Below, in pieces: positions 11,609-25,745 of a DNA stretch of 64,000 nucleotides; the first letter of the stretch is position 1; the number at the start of each line of letters is the position of its first letter. The stretch comes from Hippophae tibetana (taxonomy: Eukaryota; Streptophyta; Magnoliopsida; Rosales; Elaeagnaceae): the NCBI GenBank assembly GCA_037013495.1, contig CM072801.1, positions 107,267,816-107,331,815 of the forward strand, written 5' to 3'. The notes under the pieces were generated by a model that ran no database searches, was not told the DNA's origin, and saw only the letters and a program-made list of their open reading frames with translations. The translations under genes and the position numbers were made by a program.

Positions 11609-14600
11609 TTATTCAAGATCAAAGATTGGTAGAACACCGAAAACAAAGAACAGGAAAATGATACAGTGAATTAAAAGAAAAGTACCAAATGAAATGCAAA
11701 TAAGAAAATAATGACAACAAAATCTAAAGAAAACAAAAGACTTGTAGAAATATTTGTTTCTTTCATTATTATTTGGACCAAAAGAATGCAAAAAATAAAT
11801 AAATGGAAACCTTTAGTAAATCATATATTAAGATAGATATTCTATATTGGGCAACCAAGGCTTCGATACCAAATGATACGGATCTTTTATGCTGACCATT
11901 TTCGAAACCATGAACTCAAAGGTATGAGAAAGATTGAATTGCTAAGAACATGGTTAATATAATCAAATTTGAACAGTTAAGAACACGATTAGAAAACCAC
12001 GCAAAAATGTGCGACCAAACTATAAGACGTCGGAAAGTAGTCTAAGCGATGAAATTTGGGTTCTAAAAAGTGGATAAAATAACTATTTTTTCCTTTACGT
12101 TTTTGCAAATTAAAATCAGTTTAGATTTGATATTTTATAATGGTCGTTTTGATGTATGACTTAAAAGTTATAACAGTCTAAAGTTGGAACCTCAATAAAT
12201 ATTTTTTTTTTTAAATTACGAACTCCAGAAATTTTGTTGTTTTTTATTCAGGATCAAAGATTGGTTGAACACCGAAAACAAAGAACAGGAAAATGATACA
12301 GTGAATTAAAAGAAAAGTACGAAATGAAATGCAAATAAGAAAATAATGACAACAAAATCCAAAGAAAACAAAAGACTTGTAGAAATATTTGTTTCTTTCA
12401 TTGTTATTTGGACCAAAAGAATGCAAAAAACAAAAAAATGGAAACCTTTAGTAAATCTAATATATTAAGATAGATATTCTATATTGGGCAACCAAGGCTT
12501 CGATACCAAATGATACGGATCTTTTATGCTGACCATTTTGGAAACCATGAACTCAAAGGCATGAGAAAGATTGAATTGCTAAGAACATGGTTAATATAAT
12601 CAAATTTGAACAATTAAGAACACTATTAGAAAACCACGCAAAAATGTGCGACCAAACTATAAGACGTCGGAAAGTAGTGTAAGCGATGAAATTTGGGTTT
12701 TAAAAAGTAGATAAAATAACTATTTTTTCCTTTAAGTTTTTGCAAATTAAAATCAATTTAGATTTGATATTTTATAATGGTCATTTTGATGTATGACTTA
12801 AAAGTTATAACAGTCTAAAGTTGGAACCTCAATAAATAATTTTTTTTTAAATTACGAACTCCAGAAATTTTGTTGTTTTTTATTCAGGATCAGAGATTGG
12901 TTGAACACCGAAAATAAAGAACATGAAAATGCTACATTGAATTAAAAGAAAAGTATGAAATGAAATGCAAATAAGAAAATAATGACAACAAAATCAAAAG
13001 AAAACAAAAGACTTGTAGAAATATTTGTTTCTTTAATTATTATTTGGACGAATAGAATGCAAAAAACAATAAAATGGAAAAAGTTTATTAAATCAAAAAT
13101 TCAAAAAATAGATATATTAAGATAGATATTCTATTTTGGGCAACCAAGGCTTCGATACCAAATGATACGGATCTTTTATGCGGACCATTTTGCAAACCAT
13201 GAACTCAAAGGAATAAGAAAGATTGAATTGCTAAGAACATGGTTAATATAATCAAATTTGAACATTTAAGAACACGATTAGAAAACCACGCAAAATGTGA
13301 GACCAAACTATTAGACGTCGGAAAGTATTGTAAGCGATGGAATTTGGGTTCTAAAAAGTGGACAACTGGACTATTTTTTACTTTATGTTTTTGCAAATTG
13401 AAATGAGTTCAGATTTGATATTTTATAATAGTCCTTTTGATGTATGACTTAAAAGTTATAACAGTTTAAAGTTGGAACCTCAATACATAATTTCTTTTTT
13501 TTAAATTACGAACTCCAAAAATTTTGTTGTTTTTTATTCAGGATCAAAGATTGGTTGAACACCGAAAACAAAGAACAGGAAAATGATACAGTGAATTAAA
13601 AGAAAAGTACGAAATGAAATGCAAATAAGAAAATAATGACAACAAAATCTAAAGAAAACAAAAGACTTGTAGAAATATTTGTTTCTTTCATTATTATTTG
13701 GACCAAAAGAATGCAAAAATCAAATGAATGGAAACCTTTAGTAAATCATATATTAAGATAGATATTCTATATTGGGCAACCAAGGCTTCGATACCAAATG
13801 ATACGGATCTTTTATGCTGACCATTTTGGAAACCAAGAACTCAAAGGCATGAGAAAGATTGAATTGCTAAGAACATGGTTAATATAATCAAATTTGAACA
13901 AGTAAGAACATGATTAGAAAACCACGCAAAAATGTGCGACCAAACTATAAGACGTCGGAAAGTAGTGTAAGCGATGAAATTTCGGTTTTAAAAAGTAGAT
14001 AAAATAACTATTTTTTCCTTTAAGTTTTTGCAAATTAAAATCAATTTAGATTTGATATTTTATAATGGTCATTTTGATGTATGACTTAAAAGTTATAACA
14101 GTCTAAAGTTGGAACCTCAATAAATAATTTTTTTTTAAATTACGAACTCCAGAAATTTTGTTGTTTTTTATTCAGGATCAGAGATTGGTTGAACACCGAA
14201 AATAAAGAACATGAAAATGCTACATTGAATTAAAAGAAAAGTATGAAATGAAATGCAAATAAGAAAATAATGACAACAAAGTCAAAACAAAACAAAAGAC
14301 TTGTAGAAATATTTGTTTCTTTAATTATTATTTGGACGAAAAGAATGCAAAAAACAATAAAATGGAAAAAGTTTATTAAATCAAAAATTCAAAAAATAGA
14401 TATATTAAGATAGATATTCTATTTTGGGCAACCAAGGCTTCGATACCAAATGATACGGATCTTATATGCGGACCATTTTGCAAACCATGAACTCAAAGGA
14501 ATAAGAAAGATTGAATTGCTAAGAACATGGTTAATATAATCAAATTTAAACATTTAAGAACACGATTAGAAAACCACGCAAAATGTGAGACCAAACTATT

Positions 14601-14822
14601 AGACGTCGGAAAGTATTGTAAGCGATGGAATTTGGGTTCTAAAAAGTGGACAACTGGACTATTTTTTACTTTATGTTTTTGCAAATTGAAATGAGTTCAG
14701 ATTTGATATTTTATAATAGTCCTTTTGATGTATGACTTAAAAGTTATAACACTTTAAAGTTGGATCCGCAATACATAATTTTTTTTTTTTTTAATTATGA
14801 ACTCCAAAAATTTTGTTGTTTT
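11609..14822. repeat. A-A-B-A-B pentamer HOR, copy 1 (~3.21 kb)
   Basis: Monomers 19-23 (starts 11609, 12244, 12880, 13534, 14168) are in order A, A, B, A, B. The unit is followed by further A-A-B-A-B units at 14,823, 18,035 and 21,248. It begins just after a GGATCC-bearing tail (11548-11553) and ends with another (14762-14767). Both tails also share TAACACTTTAAAG. Monomers 19 and 24 share AAAAATAAATAAATGG and AGTAGTCTAAGCG. Confidence 0.88.
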
Positions 14823-17800
14823 TTATTCAAGATCAAAGATTGGTAGAACACCGAAAACAAAGAACAGGAAAATGATACAGTGAATTAAAAGAAAAGTACC
14901 AAATGAAATGCAAATAAGAAAATAATGACAACAAAATCTAAAGAAAACAAAAGACTTGTAGAAATATTTGTTTCTTTCATTATTATTTGGACCAAAAGAA
15001 TGCAAAAAATAAATAAATGGAAACCTTTAGTAAATCATATATTAAGATAGATATTCTATATTGGGCAACCAAGGCTTCGATACCAAATGATACGGATCTT
15101 TTATGCTGACCATTTTCGAAACCATGAACTCAAAGGTATGAGAAAGATTGAATTGCTAAGAACATGGTTAATATAATCAAATTTGAACAGTTAAGAACAC
15201 GATTAGAAAACCACGCAAAAATGTGCGACCAAACTATAAGACGTCGGAAAGTAGTCTAAGCGATGAAATTTGGGTTCTAAAAAGTGGATAAAATAACTAT
15301 TTTTTCCTTTACGTTTTTGCAAATTAAAATCAGTTTAGATTTGATATTTTATAATGGTCGTTTTGATGTATGACTTAAAAGTTATAACAGTCTAAAGTTG
15401 GAACCTCAATAAATATTTTTTTTTAAATTACGAACTCCAGAAATTTTGTTGTTTTTTATTCAGGATCAAAGATTGGTTGAACACCGAAAACAAAGAACAG
15501 GAAAATGATATAGTGAATTAAAAGAAAAGTACGAAATGAAATGCAAATAAGAAAATAATGACAACAAAATCCAAAGAAAACAAAAGACTTGTAGAAATAT
15601 TTGTTTCTTTCATTGTTATTTGGACCAAAAGAATGCAAAAAACAAAAAAATGGAAACCTTTAGTAAATCTAATATATTAAGATAGATATTCTATATTGGG
15701 CAACCAAGGCTTCGATACCAAATGATACGGATCTTTTATGCTGACCATTTTGGAAACCATGAACTCAAAGCCATGAGAAAGATTGAATTGCTAAGAACAT
15801 GGTTAATATAATCAAATTTGAACAATTAAGAACACGATTAGAAAACCACGCAAAAATGTGCGACCAAACTATAAGACGTCGGAAATTAGTGTAAGCGATG
15901 AAATTTGGGTTTTAAAAAGTAGATAAAATAACTATTTTTTCCTTTAAGTTTTTGCAAATTAAAATCAATTTAGATTTGATATTTTATAATGGTCATTTTG
16001 ATGTATGACTTAAAAGTTATAACAATCTAAAGTTGGAACCTCAATAAATAATTTTTTTTTAAATTACGAACTCCAGAAATTTTGTTGTTTTTTATTCAGG
16101 ATTAGAGATTGGTTGAACACCGAAAATAAAGAACATGAAAATGATACATTGAATTAAAAGAAAAGTATGAAATGAAATGCAAATAAGAAAATAATGACAA
16201 CAAAATCAAAAGAAAACAAAAGACTTGTTGAAATATTTGTTTCTTTAATTATTATTTGGACGAAAAGAATGCAAAAAACAATAAAATGGAAAACTTTATT
16301 AAATCAAAAATTCAAAAAATAGATATATTAAGATAGGTATTCTATTTTGGGCAACCAAGGCTTCGATACCAAATGATACGGATCTTTTATGCGGACCATT
16401 TTGCAAACCATGAACTCAAAGGAATGAGAAAGATTGAATTGCTAAGAACATGGTTAATATAATGAAATTTGAACATTTAAGAACACGATTAGAAAACCAC
16501 GCAAAATGTGAGACCAAACTATTAGACGTCGGAAAGTATTGTAAGCGATGGAATTTGGGTTCTAAAAAGTGGACAACTGGACTATTTTTTACTTTATGTT
16601 TTTGCAAATTGAAATGAGTTTAGATTTGATATTTTATAATAGTCCTTTTGATGTATGACTTAAAAGTTATAACAGTTTAAAGTTGGAACCTCAATACATA
16701 ATTTCTTTTTTTTAAATTACGAACTCCAAAAATTTTGATGTTTTTTATTCAGGATCAAAGATTGGTTGAACGCCGAAAACAAAGAACAGGAAAATGATAC
16801 AGTGAATTAAAAGAAAAGTACGAAATGAAATGCAAATAAGAAAATAATGACAACAAAATCTAAAGAAAACAAAAGACTTGTAGAAATATTTGTTTCTTTC
16901 TATGTTATTTGGACCAAAAGAATGCAAAAAACAAATAAATGCAAACCATTAGTAAATCTAATATATTAAGATAGATATTCTATATTGGGCAACCAAGGCT
17001 TCGATACCAAATGATACGGATACATTATGCGATGAATTTTGGAAACCATGAACTCAAAGGTATGAGAAAGATTGAATTTCTAAGAACATGGTTAAGATAA
17101 TCAAATTTGAACAATTAAGAACACGATTAGAAAACCACGCAAAAATGTGCGACCAAACTATAACACGTCAGAAAGTAGTGTACGCGATGAAATTTGGGTT
17201 TTAAAAAGTGGATAAAATAAATATTTTTTCCTTTAAGTTTTTGCAACTTAAAATCAATTTAGATTTGATATTTTGTAATGGTCATTTTGATGTATGACTT
17301 AAAAGTTATAACAGTCTAAAGTTGGAAACTCAATAAATAATTTTTTTTTAAAATTACGAACTCGAGAAATTTTGTTTTTTTTTATTCAGGATCAAAGATT
17401 GGATGAACACCGAAAATAAAGAACATGAAAATGATACATTGAATTAAAAGAAAAGTACGAAATGAAATGCAAATAAGAAAATAATGACAACAAAATCTAA
17501 AGAAAACAAAAGACTTGTAGAAATATTTGTTTCCTTAATTATGATTTGGACGAAAAGAATGCAAAAAACAATAAAATGGAAAACTTTATTAAATCAAAAA
17601 TTCAAAAAATAGATATATTAAGATAGATATTCTATTTTGGGCAACCAAGGCTTCGATACCAAATGATACGGATCTTTTATGCGGACCATTTTGGAAACCA
17701 GGAACTCAAAGGAATGAGAAAGATTGAATTGCTAAGAACATGGTTAATATAATCAAATTTGATCAATTAAGAACACGATTAGAAAACCACGCAAAATGTG

Positions 17801-18034
17801 AGACCAAACTATTAGACGTCAGAAAATATTGTAAGCGATGGAATTTAGGTTCTAAAAAGTGGAAAACTGAACTATTTTTTACTTTATGTTTTTGCATATT
17901 GAAATGAGTTTAGATTTGATATTTTGTAATAGTCCTTTTGATGTATGACTTAAAAGTTATAACAGTTTAAAGTTGGAACCTCAATACATAATTTCTTTTT
18001 TTTAAATTACGAAATCCAAAAATTTTGTTGTTTT
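14823..18034. repeat. A-A-B-A-B pentamer HOR, copy 2 (~3.21 kb)
   Basis: Monomers 24-28 (starts 14823, 15456, 16092, 16745, 17382). The first monomer matches that of copy 1, but the fourth is the AACGCCG variant and carries a changed block near 17,030 (TACATTATGCGATGAA instead of CTTTTATGCTGACC), TTAAGATAATC and GTGTACGCG. I call this variant type D; it recurs as TACTTTATGCGATGAA in monomers 32, 43, 45, 54, 56, 58 and 62. The fifth is a B monomer with GATTGGATGAACACC. The unit therefore mixes old and new variants. Confidence 0.87.
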
Positions 18035-21000
18035 TTATTCAGGATCAAAGATTGGTTGAACACCGAAAACAAAGAACAGGAAAATGATACAGTGAATTAA
18101 AAGAAAAGTACGAAATGAAATGCAAATAAGAAAATAATGACAACAAAATCTAAAGAAAACAAAAGACTTGTAGAAATATTTGTTTCTTTCATTATTATTT
18201 GGACCAAAAGAATGCAAAAATCAAATAAATGGAAACCTTTAGTAAATCATATATTAAGATAGATATTCTATATTGGGCAACCAAGGCTTCAATACCAAAT
18301 GATACGGATCTTTTATGCTGACCATTTTCGAAACCATGAACTCAAAGGCATGAGAAAGATTGAATTGCTAAGAACATGGTTAATATAATCAAATTTGAAC
18401 AGTTAAGAACACGATTAGAAAACCACGCAAAAATGTGCGACCAAACTATAAGACGTCGGAAAGTAGTGTAAGCGATGAAATTTGGGTTCTAAAAAGTGGA
18501 TAAAATAACTATTTTTTCCTTTACGTTTTTGCAAATTAAAATCAGTTTAGATTTGATATTTTATAATGGTCGTTTTGATGTATGACTTAAAAGTTATAAC
18601 AGTCTAAAGTTGGAACCTCAATAAATATTTTTTTTTTTAAATTACGAACTCCAGAAATTTTGTTGTTTTTTATTCAGGATCAAAGATTGGTTGAACACCG
18701 AAAACAAAGAACAGGAAAATGATACAGTGAATTAAAAGAAAAGTACGAAATGAAATGCAAATAAGAAAATAATGACAACAAAATCCAAAGAAAACAAAAG
18801 ACTTGTAGAAATATTTGTTTCTTTCATTGTTATTTGGACCAAAAGAATGCAAAAAACAAAAAAATGGAAACCTTTAGTAAATCTAATATATTAAGATAGA
18901 TATTCTATATTGGGCAACCAAGGCTTCGATACCAAATGATACGGATCTTTTATGCTGACCATTTTGGAAACCATGAACTCAAAGGCATGAGAAAGATTGA
19001 ATTGCTAAGAACATGGTTAATATAATCAAATTTGAACAATTAAGAACACGATTAGAAAACCACGCAAAAATGTGCGACCAAACTATAAGACGTCGGAAAG
19101 TAGTGTAAGCGATGAAATTTGGGTTTTAAAAAGTAGATAAAATAACTATTTTTTCCTTTAAGTTTTTGCAAATTAAAATCAATTTAGATTTGATATTTTA
19201 TAATGGTCATTTTGATGTATGACTTAAAAGTTATAACAGTCTAAAGTTGGAACCTCAATAAATAATTTTTTTTTAAATTACGAACTCCAGAAATTTTGTT
19301 GTTTTTTATTCAGGATTTGAGATTGGTTGAACACCGAAAATAAAGAACATGAAAATGATACATTGAATTAAAAGAAAAGTATGAAATGAAATGCAAATAA
19401 GAAAATAATGACAACAAAATCAAAAGAAAACAAAAGACTTGTAGAAATATTTGTTTCTTTAATTATTATTTGGACGAAAAGAATGCAAAAAACAATAAAA
19501 TGGAAAACTTTATTAAATCAAAAATTAAAAAAATAGATATATTAAGATAGATATTCTATTTTGGGCAACCAAGGCTTCGATACCAAATGATACGGATCTT
19601 TTATGCGGACCATTTTGCAAACCATGAACTCAAAGGAATGAGAAAGATTGAATTGCTAAGAACATGGTTAATATAATGTAATTTGAACATTTAAGAACAC
19701 GATTAGAAAACCACGCAAAATGTGAGACCAAACTATTAGACGTCGGAAAGTATTGTAAGCGATGGAATTTGGGTTCTAAAAAGTGGACAACTGGACTATT
19801 TTTTACTTTATGTTTTTGCAAATTGAAATGAGTTTAGATTTGATATTTTATAATAGTCCTTTTGATGTATGACTTAAAAGTTATAACAGTTTAAAGTTGG
19901 AACCTCAATACATAAATTCTTTTTTTTAAATTACAAACTCCAAAAATTTTGATGTTTTTTATTCAGGATCAAAGATTGGTTGAACGCCGAAAACAAAGAA
20001 CAGGAAAATGATAAAGTGAATTAAAAGAAAAGTACGAAATGAAATGCAAATAATAAAATAATGACAACAAAATCTAAAGAAAACAAAAGACTTGTAGAAA
20101 TATTTGTTTCTTTCTATGTTATTTGGACCAAAAGAATGCAAAAAACAAATAAATGCAAACCATTAGTAAATCTAATATATTAAGATAGATATTCTATATT
20201 GGGCAACCAAGGCTTCGATACCAAATGATACGGATACTTTATGCGATGAATTTTGGAAACCATGAACTCATAGGTATGAGAAAGATTGAATTTCTAAGAA
20301 CATGGTTAAGATAATCAAATTTGAACAATTAAGAACACGATTAGAAAACCACGCAAAAATGTGCGACCAAACTATAACACGTCAGAAAGTAGTGTACGCG
20401 ATGAAATTTGGGTTTTAAAAAGTGGATAAAATAAATATTTTTTCCTTTAAGTTTTTGCAAATTAAAATCAATTTAGATTTGATATTTTGTAATGGTCATT
20501 TTGATGTATGACTTAAAAGTTATAACAGTCTAAAGTTGGAAACTCAATAAATAATTTTTTTTTTAAATTACGAACTCGAGAAATTTTGTTTTTTTTATTC
20601 AGGATCAAAGATTGGATGAACACCGAAAATAAAGAACATGAAAATGATACATTGAATTAAAAGAAAAGTACGAAATGAAATGCAAATAAGAAAATAATGA
20701 CAACAAAATCTAAAGAAAACAAAAGACTTGTAGAAATATTTGTTTCCTTAATTATGATTTGGACGAAAAGAATGCAAAAAACAATAAAATGGAAAACTTT
20801 ATTAAATCAAAAATTCAAAAAATAGATATATTAAGATAGATATTCTATTTTGGGCAACCAAGGCTTCGATACCAAATGATACGGATCTTTTATGCGGACC
20901 ATTTTGGAAACCAGGAACTCAAAGGAATGAGAAAGATTGAATTGCTAAGAACATGGTTAATATAATCAAATTTGATCAATTAAGAACACGATTAGAAAAC

Positions 21001-21247
21001 CACGCAAAATGTGAGACCAAACTATTAGACGTCAGAAAATATTGTAAGCGATGGAATTTAGGTTCTAAAAAGTGGAAAACTGAACTATTTTTTACTTTAT
21101 GTTTTTGCAAATTGAAATGAGTTTAGATTTGATATTTTGTAATAGTCCTTTTGATGTATGACTTAAAAGTTATAACAGTTTAAAGTTGGAACCTCAATAC
21201 ATAATTTCTTTTTTTTAAATTACGAAATCCAAAAATTTTGTTGTTTT
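18035..21247. repeat. A-A-B-A-B pentamer HOR, copy 3 (~3.21 kb)
   Basis: Monomers 29-33 (starts 18035, 18670, 19306, 19959, 20595). The last four correspond in order to monomers 25-28, including the type D fourth monomer and the GATTGGATGAACACC fifth monomer. The first monomer is a different A subtype, preceded by ACGAAATCC and carrying AAAAATCAAATAAATGG and GGCTTCAATACC; the same subtype heads the next unit and monomers 37 and 47. Confidence 0.88.
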
Positions 21248-23804
21248 TTATTCAGGATCAAAGATTGGTTGAACACCGAAAACAAAGAACAGGAAAATGA
21301 TACAGTGAATTAAAAGAAAAGTACGAAATGAAATGCAAATAAGAAAATAATGACAACAAAATCTAAAGAAAACAAAAGACTTGTAGAAATATTTGTTTCT
21401 TTCATTATTATTTGGACCAAAAGAATGCAAAAATCAAATAAATGGAAACCTTTAGTAAATCATATATTAAGATAGATATTCTATATTGGGCAACCAAGGC
21501 TTCAATACCAAATGATACGGATCTTTTATGCTGACCATTTTCGAAACCATGAACTCAAAGGTATGAGAAAGATTGAATTGCTAAGAAAATGGTAAATATA
21601 ATCAAATTTGAACAGTTAAGAACACGATTAGAAAACCACGCAAAAATGTGCGACCAATCTATAAGACGTCGGAAAGTAGTGTAAGCGATGAAATTTCGGT
21701 TTTAAAAAGTAGATAAAATAACTATTTTTTCCTTTACGTTTTTGCAAATTAAAATCAATTTAGATTTGATATTTTATAATGGTCATTTTGATGTATGACT
21801 TAAAAGTTATAACAGTCTAAAGTTGGAACCTCAATAAATAATTTTTTTTAAAATTACGAACTCCAGAAATTTTGTTGTTTTTTATTCAGGATCAAAGATT
21901 GGTTGAACACCGAAAACAAAGAACAGGAAAATGATACAGTGAATTAAAAGAAAAGTATGAAATGAAATGCAAATAAGAAAATAATGACAACAAAATATAA
22001 AGAAAACAAAAGTCTTGTAGAAATATTTGTTTCTTTAATTGTTATTTGGACCAAAAGAATGCAAAAAAAAATAAAATGGAAAACTTTAGTAAATCTAATA
22101 TATTAAGATAGATATTCTATATTGGGCAACCAAGGCTTCGATACCAAATGATACGGATCTTTTATGCTGACCATTTTGGAAACCATGAACTCAAAGGCAT
22201 GAGAAAGATTGAATTGCTAAGAACATGGTTAATATAATCAAATTTGAACAAGTAAGAACACGATTAGAAAACCACGCAAAAATGTGCGACCAAACTATAA
22301 GACGTCGGAAAGTAGTGTAAGCGATGAAATTTCGGTTTTAAAAAGTAGATAAAATAACTATTTTTTCCTTTAAGTTTTTGCAACTTAAAATCAATTTAGA
22401 TTTGATATTTTATAATGGTCATTTTGATGTATGACTTAAAAGTTATAACAGTCTAAAGTTGGAACCTCAATAAATAATTTTTTTTTAAAATTACGAACTC
22501 GAGAAATTTTGTTTTTTTTATTCAGGATCAAAGATTGGATGAACACCGAAAATAAAGAACATGAAAATGATACATTGAATTAAAAGAAAAGTACGAAATG
22601 AAATGCAAATAAGAAAATAATGACAACAAAATCTAAAGAAAACAAAAGACTTGTAGAAATATTTGTTTCCTTAATTATGATTTGGACGAAAAGAATGCAA
22701 AAAACAATAAAATGGAAAACTTTATTAAATCAAAAATTCAAAAAATAGATATATTAAGATAGATATTCTATTTTGGGCAACCAAGGCTTCGATACCAAAT
22801 GATACGGATCTTTTATGCGGACCATTTTGGAAACCAGGAACTCAAAGGAATGAGAAAGATTGAATTGCTAAGAACATGGTTAATATAATCAAATTTGATC
22901 AATTAAGAACACGATTAGAAAACCACGCAAAATGTGAGACCAAACTATTAGACGTCAGAAAATATTGTAAGCGATGGAATTTAGGTTCTAAAAAGTGGAA
23001 AACTGAACTATTTTTTACTTTATGTTTTTGCAATTTGAAATGAGTTTAGATTTGATATTTTGTAATAGTCCTTTTGATGTATGACTTAAAAGTTATAACA
23101 GTTTAAAGTTGGAACCTCAATACATAATTTCTTTTTTTTAAATTACGAAATCCAAAAATTTTGTTGTTTTTTATTCAGGATCAAAGATTGGTTGAACACC
23201 GAAAACAAAGAACAGGAAAATGATACAGTGAATTAAAAGAAAAGTACGAAATGAAATGCAAATAAGAAAATAATGACAACAAAATCTAAAGAAAACAAAA
23301 GACTTGTAGAAATATTTGTTTCTTTCATTATTATTTGGACCAAAAGAATGCAAAAATCAAATAAATGGAAACCTTTAGTAAATCATATATTAAGATAGAT
23401 ATTCTATATTGGGCAACCAAGGCTTCAATACCAAATGATACGGATCTTTTATGCTGACCATTTTCGAAACCATGAACTCAAAGGTATGAGAAAGATTGAA
23501 TTGCTAAGAACATGGTTAATATAATCAAATTTGAACAGTTAAGAACACGATTAGAAAACCACGCAAAAATGTGCGACCAAACTATAAGACGTCGGAAAGT
23601 AGTGTAAGCGATGAAATTTCGGTTTTAAAAAGTAGATAAAATAACTATTTTTTCCTTTAAGTTTTTGCAAATTAAAATCAATTTAGATTTGATATTTTAT
23701 AATGGTCATTTTGATGTATGACTTAAAAGTTATAACAGTCTAAAGTTGGAACCTCAATAAATAATTTTTTTTTAAATTACGAACTACAGAAATTTTGTTG
23801 TTTT
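21248..23804. repeat. A-A-B-A part of a fourth pentamer (~2.56 kb)
   Basis: Monomers 34-37 (starts 21248, 21882, 22518, 23171). Together with B monomer 38 (23805) they would complete another A-A-B-A-B unit, but monomer 38 also begins the super-repeat annotated next. Monomers 34 and 37 are near-copies of one another (both preceded by ACGAAATCC and having GGCTTCAATACC), and monomer 36 is a GATTGGATGAACACC B monomer like 28 and 33. Monomers 34-35 match 47-48 in order. Confidence 0.82.
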
Positions 23805-25094
23805 TTATTCAGGATCAGAGATTGGTTGAACACCGAAAATAAAGAACATGAAAATGATACATTGAATTAAAAGAAAAGTATGAAATGAAATGCAAATAAG
23901 AAAATAATGACAACAAAGTCAAAAGAAAACAAAAGACTTGTAGAAATATTTGTTTCTTTAATTATTATTTGGACGAAAAGAATGCAAAAAACAATAAAAT
24001 GGAAAACTTTATTAAATCAAAAATTCAAAAAATAGATATATTAAGATAGATATTCTATTTTGGGCAACCAAGGCTTCGATACCAAATGATACGGATCTTT
24101 TATGCGGACCATTTTGCAAACCATGAACTCAAAGGAATGAGAAAGATTGAATTGCTAAGAACATGGTTAATATAATGAAATTTGAACATTTAAGAACACG
24201 ATTAGAAAACCACGCAAAATGTGAGACCAAACTATTAGACATCGGAAAGTATTGTAAGCGATGGAATTTGGGTTCTAAAAAGTGGACAACTGGACTATTT
24301 TTTACTTTATGTTTTTGCAAATTGAAATGAGTTTAGATTTGATATTTTATAATAGCCCTTTTGATGTATGACTTAAAAGTTATAACAGTTTAAAGTTGGA
24401 ACCTCAATACATAATTTCTTTTTTTTAAATTACGAACTCCAAAAATTTTGATGTTTTTTATTCAGGATCAAAGATTGGTTGCACGCCGAAAACAAAGAAC
24501 AGGAAAATGATACAGTGAATTAAAAGAAAAGTACGAAATGAAATGCAAATAAAAAAATAATGACAACAAAATCTAAAGAAAACAAAAGACTTGTAGAAAT
24601 ATTTGTTTCTTTCATTGTTATTTGGACCAAAAGAATGCAAAAAACAAAAAAATGGAAACCTTTAGTAAATCTAATATATTAAGATTGATATTCTATATTG
24701 GGCAACCAAGGCTTCGATACCAAATGAAACGGATCTTTTATGCTGACCATTTTGGAAACCATGAACTCAAAGGTATGAGAAAGATTGAATTGCTAAGAAC
24801 ATGGTTAATATAATCAATTTTGAACAATTAAGAACACGATTAGAAAACCACGCAAAAATGTGCGACCAAACTATAAGACGTCGGAAAGTAGTGTAAGTGA
24901 TGAAATTTGGGTTTTAAAAAGTGGATAAAATAACTATTTTTTCCTTTAAGTTTTTGCAAATTAAAATCAATTTATATTTGATATTTTGTAATGGTCAATT
25001 ATATGTATGACTTAAAAGTTATAACAGTCTAAAGTTGGAAACTCAATAAATAATTTTTTTTTTAAATTACGAACTCGAGAAATTTTGTTTTTTG

Positions 25095-25745
25095 TTATTC
25101 AGGATCAAAGATTGGATGAACACCGAAAATAAAGAACATGAAAATGATACATTGAATTAAAAGAAAAGTACGAAATGAAATGCAAATAAGAAAATAATGA
25201 CAACAAAATCTAAAGAAAACAAAACACTTGTAGAAATATTTGTTTCCTTAATTATGATTTGGACGAAAAGAATGCAAAAAACAATAAAATGGAAAACTTT
25301 ATTAAATCAAAAATTCAAAAAATAGATATATTAAGATAGATATTCTATTTTGGGCAACCAAGGCTTCGATACCAAATGATACGGATCTTTTATGCGGACC
25401 ATTTTGGAAACCATGATTCAAAGGAATGAGAAAGATTGAATTGCTAAGAACATGGTTAATATAATCAAATTTGAACAATTAAGAACACGAATAGAAAACC
25501 ACGCAACAATGTGCGACCAAACTATAAAACGTCGGAAAGTAGTGTAAGCGATGAAATTTGGGTTTTAAAAAGTGGATAAAATAACTATTTTTTCCTTTAC
25601 GTTTTTGCAAATTAAAATCAATTTAGATTTGATATTTTATAATGGTCGTTTTCATGTATGACTTAAAAGTTATAACAGTCTAAAGTTGGAACCTCAATAA
25701 ATAATTTTGTTTTTAAATTACGAACTCCAGAAATTTTGTTGTTTT
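25095..25745. repeat. B-to-A hybrid monomer (651 bp), copy 1
   Basis: The first two thirds are B type, with CATTGAATT, GGACGAAAAG, the AAAAATTCAAAAAATAG insertion and CCATGATTCAAAGG. The last third is A type, with ATGTGCGACC, GTGGATAAAATAACT and TAATGGTCG. The switch lies between about 25,430 and 25,506. The 651-bp length is what a B front joined to an A tail predicts. A private CACGCAACAATG and CGAATAGAAAACC mark this junction and recur in monomers 51 and 63. Confidence 0.87.

Noticed and set aside
24622..24813. Plus-strand 63-codon frames near 24.6, 25.9, 33.0, 40.7 and 42.6 kb
   Set aside because: They exist only because two subtype changes (GATTGATATTC and AATGAAACGG) remove stops present in other monomers; no other sign of coding.
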